This document shows, piece after piece, positions 26,393 to 29,501 of a stretch of 29,501 nucleotides of DNA. Made by a program: the position numbers and the translations under genes. This DNA is from an uncultured Prevotella sp. (GTDB lineage Bacteria; Bacteroidota; Bacteroidia; Bacteroidales; Bacteroidaceae): the NCBI GenBank assembly GCA_934183355.1, contig CAKPST010000027.1:1-29501 (forward strand). Reading direction: 5' to 3'. The notes beneath the pieces were generated by a model that worked only from the letters and a program-made list of their open reading frames with translations, was not told the DNA's origin and searched no databases. The first letter of the stretch is position 1. Each line of letters starts with the position of its first letter.

Positions 26393-27232
26393 TTATTGAT
26401 TTTTAGGTGCGGGGAAGTTGACGGCTACGATGGCATGTCGAGGACAAGCCTTCTCGCATTTGCGACACAGACGACACTTCTCCGGGTCGATGTATGCCAC
26501 GTTGTTTTCCACGCTTATTGCCTCGAAGTTGCACTCCTTGGTACACTTTCCACAACCTATGCACGACAGTTCGCACGCCTTGACAGCAGCCGCACCACGA
26601 TCCTTATTCATACAAGCCACATACACACGGCGGTCTTTAGGCCCCCGTGGACGCAACTCGATGACACCACGTGGACAAGCCTTGGCGCATGCGCCACATG
26701 CTGTACAGATGTCGGGATTTATCTCGGGCATGCGAGTTTCGGGATTGATGGTGATTCCACCAAACGAGCATGCCTCGGCACAATCGCCACATCCCAAGCA
26801 TCCATAGCCACACGCCGTCTCACCCATGCCACACGCATTCATCGCACGACATGTATGCAATCCGTCATATTGGGCTATTTGCTTGCGGTTGGTGCAGTCC
26901 GCTTGACATCTCACCACGGCAATACGCGGCACACCAGCCTCCACCGTCATACCGAGTATTGAGGCTATCTGCTGCATGGCATCGGCTCCACCCACTGGGC
27001 ATGACAATCCGTCTATCGACCCGCCATCGGCAGCCTTGACAAGAGCGGCAGCCAAACCTGAGCATCCGGCAAAGCCACATCCGCCACAATTAGCCTGCGG
27101 CAACACCGCCGCCACCTCACCGATGCGTGGATCTTCCACCACAGCAAAACGTTTGGAGCATACGTATAGCACCACGGCTGCTATCAGAGCGATGACACCA
27201 AGCACCACGAGTGCCGTAAGAATATAATTCAT
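26393..27232 (-). CDS. rnfB: Rnf electron transport complex subunit RnfB
   Basis: RnfB accepts or donates electrons to soluble ferredoxin. The 279-residue protein has one N-terminal membrane helix (about 5-25). It continues with a four-Cys cluster domain (NCGGCGFAGC plus Cys78) and a C-terminal chain of four ferredoxin-type sites: CGYGCLGCGDCAEAC, CTACGACAKACP, CELSCIGCGKCTKEC and CRLCRKCEKACP. That predicts five [4Fe-4S] clusters, more than in the proteobacterial form, which has three. It starts 21 bases after the RseC-like gene in the same operon. Confidence 0.97.
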   Translation of the reverse strand: MNYILTALVVLGVIALIAAVVLYVCSKRFAVVEDPRIGEVAAVLPQANCGGCGFAGCSGLAAALVKAADGGSIDGLSCPVGGADAMQQIASILGMTVEAGVPRIAVVRCQADCTNRKQIAQYDGLHTCRAMNACGMGETACGYGCLGCGDCAEACSFGGITINPETRMPEINPDICTACGACAKACPRGVIELRPRGPKDRRVYVACMNKDRGAAAVKACELSCIGCGKCTKECNFEAISVENNVAYIDPEKCRLCRKCEKACPRHAIVAVNFPAPKNQ

Positions 27233-27253
27233 AATGGTTAATTTTGTATCAGT

Positions 27254-27673
27254 TTATTCATGTTCAGCCAAGCGTATGGTGAAGTGTCGGTCCACCCGTC
27301 GGCGCAATATATATATAATAAGGTAATAGACAACCAGGGCACCAATGCCCCACATCGCAGCCATCACATCATCTACACCGCAATAATGCAATGCAAGGAG
27401 TGTAGCAACGAACACTATCAGCGGCAGTCCGAACCCCACGAGCACAGCCTGTCTGCCAGCAGCCGTAGGCATCTCAATGTATACACGGTCGCCTGGCTTG
27501 CATGTGGCAAGCCGTTCGTCGCACACGTCGACATAGAAGTTGCCCTTTATGCCACTCTTGCATGTGCGGTTTGCCTCACAAGAGTCGCATGCCGACGAGC
27601 GCACAGTGCTTATACGTGCCCTGTTGCCGTCGATACTTTCTATAATTCCGCATTGGCGAATGTTCCTCTCCAT
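27254..27673 (-). CDS. RseC/MucC-like membrane protein leading the rnf operon
   Basis: This 139-residue protein has an N-terminal domain with clustered cysteines (Cys29, Cys32 and Cys38, in ACDSCEANRTC), a GDRVYIEM segment and two hydrophobic helices (about 76-94 and 100-120). It matches the SoxR-reducing system/RseC family, which is often encoded beside rnf genes. In E. coli, RsxA-G with RseC keeps the regulator SoxR reduced. The role in Bacteroidales is not known, but a position as first gene of the rnf operon suggests an assembly or redox function. The frame is open to 27757, but the promoter ends at 27697, so the ATG at 27673 is the usable start. Confidence 0.87.
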   Translation of the reverse strand: MERNIRQCGIIESIDGNRARISTVRSSACDSCEANRTCKSGIKGNFYVDVCDERLATCKPGDRVYIEMPTAAGRQAVLVGFGLPLIVFVATLLALHYCGVDDVMAAMWGIGALVVYYLIIYILRRRVDRHFTIRLAEHE

Positions 27674-27696
27674 CGCTGATATGTCTTTATCTGTTG

Positions 27697-27728
27697 CAAA
27701 AGTACTATTTATATGTCGTAATGGCAAA
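27697..27728 (-). promoter_or_regulatory. Promoter of the rnf operon
   Basis: On the minus strand, TTTG (27725-27728), 20 bases, then TACTTTTG (27697-27704), an exact pattern match. Transcription would start near 27690, leaving a short leader of about 17 bases. It is divergent from the promoter at 27773-27803. Confidence 0.72.
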
Positions 27729-27772
27729 TATATCAGAAAATATTTATTGCTCTGCAAAAATACAAAAAAATG

Positions 27773-27803
27773 TTTGTTGTCTAAATAAAAAAGTGTACAT
27801 TTG
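27773..27803 (+). promoter_or_regulatory. Promoter of the small acidic protein gene
   Basis: TTTG (27773-27776), 19 bases, then TACATTTG (27796-27803). Start would be near 27810, about 21 bases before the ATG at 27831. Confidence 0.72.
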
Positions 27804-27830
27804 CAATAAAATCTTTAACACTTAAGAAAA

Positions 27831-28277
27831 ATGATGAAACCCTCTGAACAAACTACACAGCAAATTGAGCGTTTTCTTAAGAAAATCGCCCAGAAGTTTC
27901 CTGCCAACGAAGACACATCAATCGTTACCGACATCCATGTACGTGTGTCGCAGGAAAGTGGAGAAATGGTGGCTTTCGACGATGACGACAAGGAAGTGAC
28001 GCGTTGTGTTGTCGAGCAATGGATTGGCAATAACGACGAAGACTTCTATGACGCTGTTGAGCGCATACTGCAAAACTGTACGGAGGCGTTCTCTAAGTTG
28101 ATAGACAATCTCGGCATTCTCAAGCCCTACAGTTTCGTTCTCGAAAACGACGAGAAGGAATGTATCGGTGAGCTCTTCATCGCCGACGACGACACTGTCA
28201 TCATTGGCAAGGACCTTATGGAGGGACTTGACAGCGATCTCGACTCGTTCCTTGACAATCTGCTGAAGGAGGAATAA
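27831..28277 (+). CDS. Small acidic conserved hypothetical protein
   Basis: This cytoplasmic protein of 148 residues is strongly acidic, with no signal peptide or membrane segment. I recognise no characterised domain. The N-terminal half has an amphipathic helix (TTQQIERFLKKIAQKFP), then a strand pair around TDIHVRVSQESGEMVAFDDDD and a CVVEQWIGN stretch. The C-terminal third ends in repeated acidic/hydrophobic units (LMEGLDSDLDSFLDNLLKEE). Similar proteins appear to be conserved in Bacteroidales (recollection, not checked). It has its own promoter and terminator and is divergent from the rnf operon, so it is a single-gene unit. Two ATGs stand in tandem at 27831 and 27834; either may be used. 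Confidence 0.75.
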   Translation: MMKPSEQTTQQIERFLKKIAQKFPANEDTSIVTDIHVRVSQESGEMVAFDDDDKEVTRCVVEQWIGNNDEDFYDAVERILQNCTEAFSKLIDNLGILKPYSFVLENDEKECIGELFIADDDTVIIGKDLMEGLDSDLDSFLDNLLKEE

Positions 28278-28283
28278 AAATAG

Positions 28284-28309
28284 ATGGTACGGTCTCCAAG
28301 CCGTACCAT
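28284..28309 (+). terminator. Terminator after the small acidic protein gene
   Basis: A 9-bp perfect stem ATGGTACGG/CCGTACCAT with loop TCTCCAAG begins 6 bases after the stop codon. Only a short T tract (TTTCTG) follows, so strength is uncertain. Confidence 0.75.
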
Positions 28310-28408
28310 TTCTGTAAAACTAAACACCAAAAACATCCAAAAATATCGAATTGTACGAAATATGAACTTTTTTAAACTATAGAACACACACCATTTATTG
28401 AATATAAC

Positions 28409-28416
28409 TAACTTTG
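28409..28416 (+). promoter_or_regulatory. Candidate -7 element for the exported protein gene
   Basis: TAACTTTG matches TAnnTTTG. No TTTG lies at the usual distance upstream. Start near 28423 would give a leader of about 68 bases. The remainder of 28310-28490 is AT-rich with no gene seen. Confidence 0.5.
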
Positions 28417-28490
28417 CAGCCGTAATGATTTCACAACTAAACGGAATAATTACCAATTAACTTAATATCAACTTTAAAAACAAAACTATT

Positions 28491-29222
28491 ATGATCAAAA
28501 ATTTACGCTCAGTTTTTGCCATTGCTCTTATGGCAGTTTGCACTTCAGTTTCTGCACAGAAGGTTGTTAAAGACGAACCAGTTGAAGTAGAGTTCCAGAC
28601 TTTTTATAGCGCTCTTGCAGAAGAGGGCAAGTCTGTTGTTTATCTTGAAAAGAATCCTGCAAATATTGAAGGTGTTGCAAAAATCACTTTCACAAAAGGT
28701 GGCGCTAAATCTGCCCCTAACTACAATGTAGACAAGAAATACATCCAGTTGTTCGGTGGAAGTTATGCAACAGAGGCAGATACAGAGGGTAACACAATGA
28801 CTTTCAAGTCAGAGAAGTACATCAATCAGATTAACCTCGTTGCTACTAAGGCAAATCCTTGGGGTGAGGTTAAGTGCAATGTTGGTAAGATCACTAAGAA
28901 CGAAAAGAATCCTTCAAGCATTGTATGGTCAAACAAGGATTCTGAAGAAAAGCGCATTGATGTAAAGGAAGTTGTATTCACTGTATGCAACTCAACTTTA
29001 ACTCCTGAAGGTGCAGAGAAGACACCAAGCGATAAGGATCATGTTCGCTATACTAAGACAAAGGTTATCACATACATCATAGAGGATGCAGAGACTGGCA
29101 TCACAAACATCGCTGCTGACAAGGCACAGAACACTGTTCGCTACAACGTAGCTGGTCAGCGTGTAGGCAACGACTACAAGGGTCTTGTTATTGAGAACGG
29201 CAAGAAGAAGATCGTTAAGTAA
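28491..29222 (+). CDS. Exported protein of unknown function with Prevotella-type C-terminal tail
   Basis: This 243-residue protein has a clear signal peptide (MIKNLRSVFAIALMAVCTSVSAQ). The mature part is probably a beta-sandwich (KITFTKGGAKSAP, FGGSYATEADTEGNTMTFKS, INQINLVATKANPWG, VKEVVFTVCNS). The last ~25 residues, YNVAGQRVGNDYKGLVIENG then KKKIVK, form a tail seen on many secreted Prevotella proteins. It looks like a short relative of secretion-type C-terminal sorting signals (inference). No enzyme motif is seen. Codons are unusually uniform (many GTT, GCT, AAG and ATC), unlike most genes here, which suggests high expression. A group II intron remnant in antisense begins about 17 bases after the stop. 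Confidence 0.8.
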   Translation: MIKNLRSVFAIALMAVCTSVSAQKVVKDEPVEVEFQTFYSALAEEGKSVVYLEKNPANIEGVAKITFTKGGAKSAPNYNVDKKYIQLFGGSYATEADTEGNTMTFKSEKYINQINLVATKANPWGEVKCNVGKITKNEKNPSSIVWSNKDSEEKRIDVKEVVFTVCNSTLTPEGAEKTPSDKDHVRYTKTKVITYIIEDAETGITNIAADKAQNTVRYNVAGQRVGNDYKGLVIENGKKKIVK

Positions 29223-29239
29223 ACGATAATCCATAAAAT

Positions 29240-29330
29240 AATCGAGTAGGAGGAAAACGAAGTAGTTTTCTTCCTACTTTCGTTTTCCGACCTCTCACAC
29301 CACCGCACATGCGGTTCCGCATACGGCAGT
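29240..29330 (-). ncRNA. Group II intron domains V and VI
   Basis: Domain V (29330 down to 29299) has a lower stem ACUGCCGU/GCGGUGGU, a two-base GU bulge on the 3' side, an upper stem AUGCG/CGCAU and a GAAC loop. This is the standard catalytic hairpin layout. The position of the AGC/CGC catalytic triad reads UGC here. Domain VI (29298 to 29240) has the GAG-AGG/CCU-A-CUC base with an unpaired A eight bases from the proposed 3' end, the expected branch-point. A long stem GGAAAACGA/UCGUUUUCC lies above it. Confidence 0.8.
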
Positions 29331-29332
29331 TC

Positions 29333-29500
29333 CTATTTTGGGTGCCATTCGAGATACGACCTTGCTGCCCTTTTGGATTTGCAGAATATCATCGAGTCAT
29401 CAGCATAGCGCACAAAGGGGAGTCCTCTGCGTTCGAGTTCTTTATCCAATTCGTTGAGCATTATATTACTCAACAACGGACTTAGCGGTCCTCCTTGGGG
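29333..29500 (-). pseudogene. Group II intron reverse transcriptase/maturase fragment
   Basis: The 55 visible codons read PQGGPLSPLLSNIMLNELD, then KELERRGLPFVRYADDSMIF and a stop after YLEWHPK. PQGG.LSPLL.N..L.ELD and the catalytic FVRYADD are the classic central reverse-transcriptase blocks. An intact protein would continue for some 150-200 residues (rest of the palm, thumb/maturase X domain, often an HNH endonuclease). Here a TAG comes 20 codons after YADD, with intron domain V directly behind it. This is best explained by a deletion rather than a point stop, because no maturase-like sequence follows in any frame before domain V. The 5' part is outside the window. Confidence 0.85.
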
Positions 29501-29501
29501 A

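Larger units (their letters stand above)
29240..29501 (-). mobile_element. Group II intron, 3' portion with deleted reverse transcriptase (runs off window)
   Basis: On the minus strand, the reading frame entering at 29500 encodes a group II intron reverse transcriptase fragment with YADD. It is followed after 2 bases by a domain V hairpin (29299-29330) and a domain VI stem ending in CUCGAUU (29240-29246). The 5' parts (domains I-III and the start of the reverse transcriptase) lie beyond the window. The near-immediate junction of the truncated frame with domain V indicates an internal deletion. The proposed 3' splice boundary is near 29239/29240. Confidence 0.85.

Overview
The window is a chromosomal segment from a Bacteroidales bacterium, most likely Prevotellaceae (inference). 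Three signals support this. Upstream regions repeatedly carry the Bacteroidetes promoter pattern TTTG-N19-21-TAnnTTTG and lack clear Shine-Dalgarno sites. The rnf cluster is led by a RseC-like gene in the order rseC-B-C-D-G-E-A. Two secreted proteins end in C-terminal tails typical of this group. Most genes lie on the minus strand, gene density is high, and no gap without a gene exceeds 300 bases.

Layout, left to right. At 1-72 is the 5' part of a tRNA-Ser(GCU) gene. A cobalamin/siderophore-type binding lipoprotein (187-1320, -) diverges from an SLC13-type sodium/carboxylate symporter and dprA (1551-4149, +). A bidirectional terminator separates dprA from a CapD/WbpM-type nucleotide-sugar dehydratase (4216-6144, -), which has a run of ten G in its leader. 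Next comes a minus-strand housekeeping group: dapA, a FecCD-type permease, ligA, a free-standing B3/4-domain protein and a type II pantothenate kinase (12001 down to 6399).

The most coherent regulatory unit runs from 17267 down to about 12173. It encodes a mini-protein that is little more than a signal peptide and a sorting-like C-terminal domain, a lipoprotein L,D-transpeptidase, an ECF sigma factor, its single-span anti-sigma factor, a small CpxP/Spy-like exported protein, TruA and a DMT-family transporter. The first five look like an envelope-stress module. To its right is mazG-lipoprotein-rnz (minus), then a divergent phytase-like exported protein (plus).

From 27673 down to 21065 is a complete Rnf electron-transport operon (rseC, rnfB, C, D, G, E, A) followed by galE. 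Rnf couples electron transfer between ferredoxin and NAD+ to ion pumping. Past the rnf promoter are a small acidic conserved protein and an exported protein with a Prevotella-type C-terminal tail. The right edge holds the 3' end of a group II intron in antisense orientation. Domains V and VI are recognisable, but its reverse transcriptase stops soon after the YADD motif, so it looks like a deletion remnant.

I did not find a clearly new system. The best candidates for a second look are the ECF sigma/L,D-transpeptidase/sorting-domain locus, the G10 tract before the CapD-type gene, and the internally deleted group II intron.
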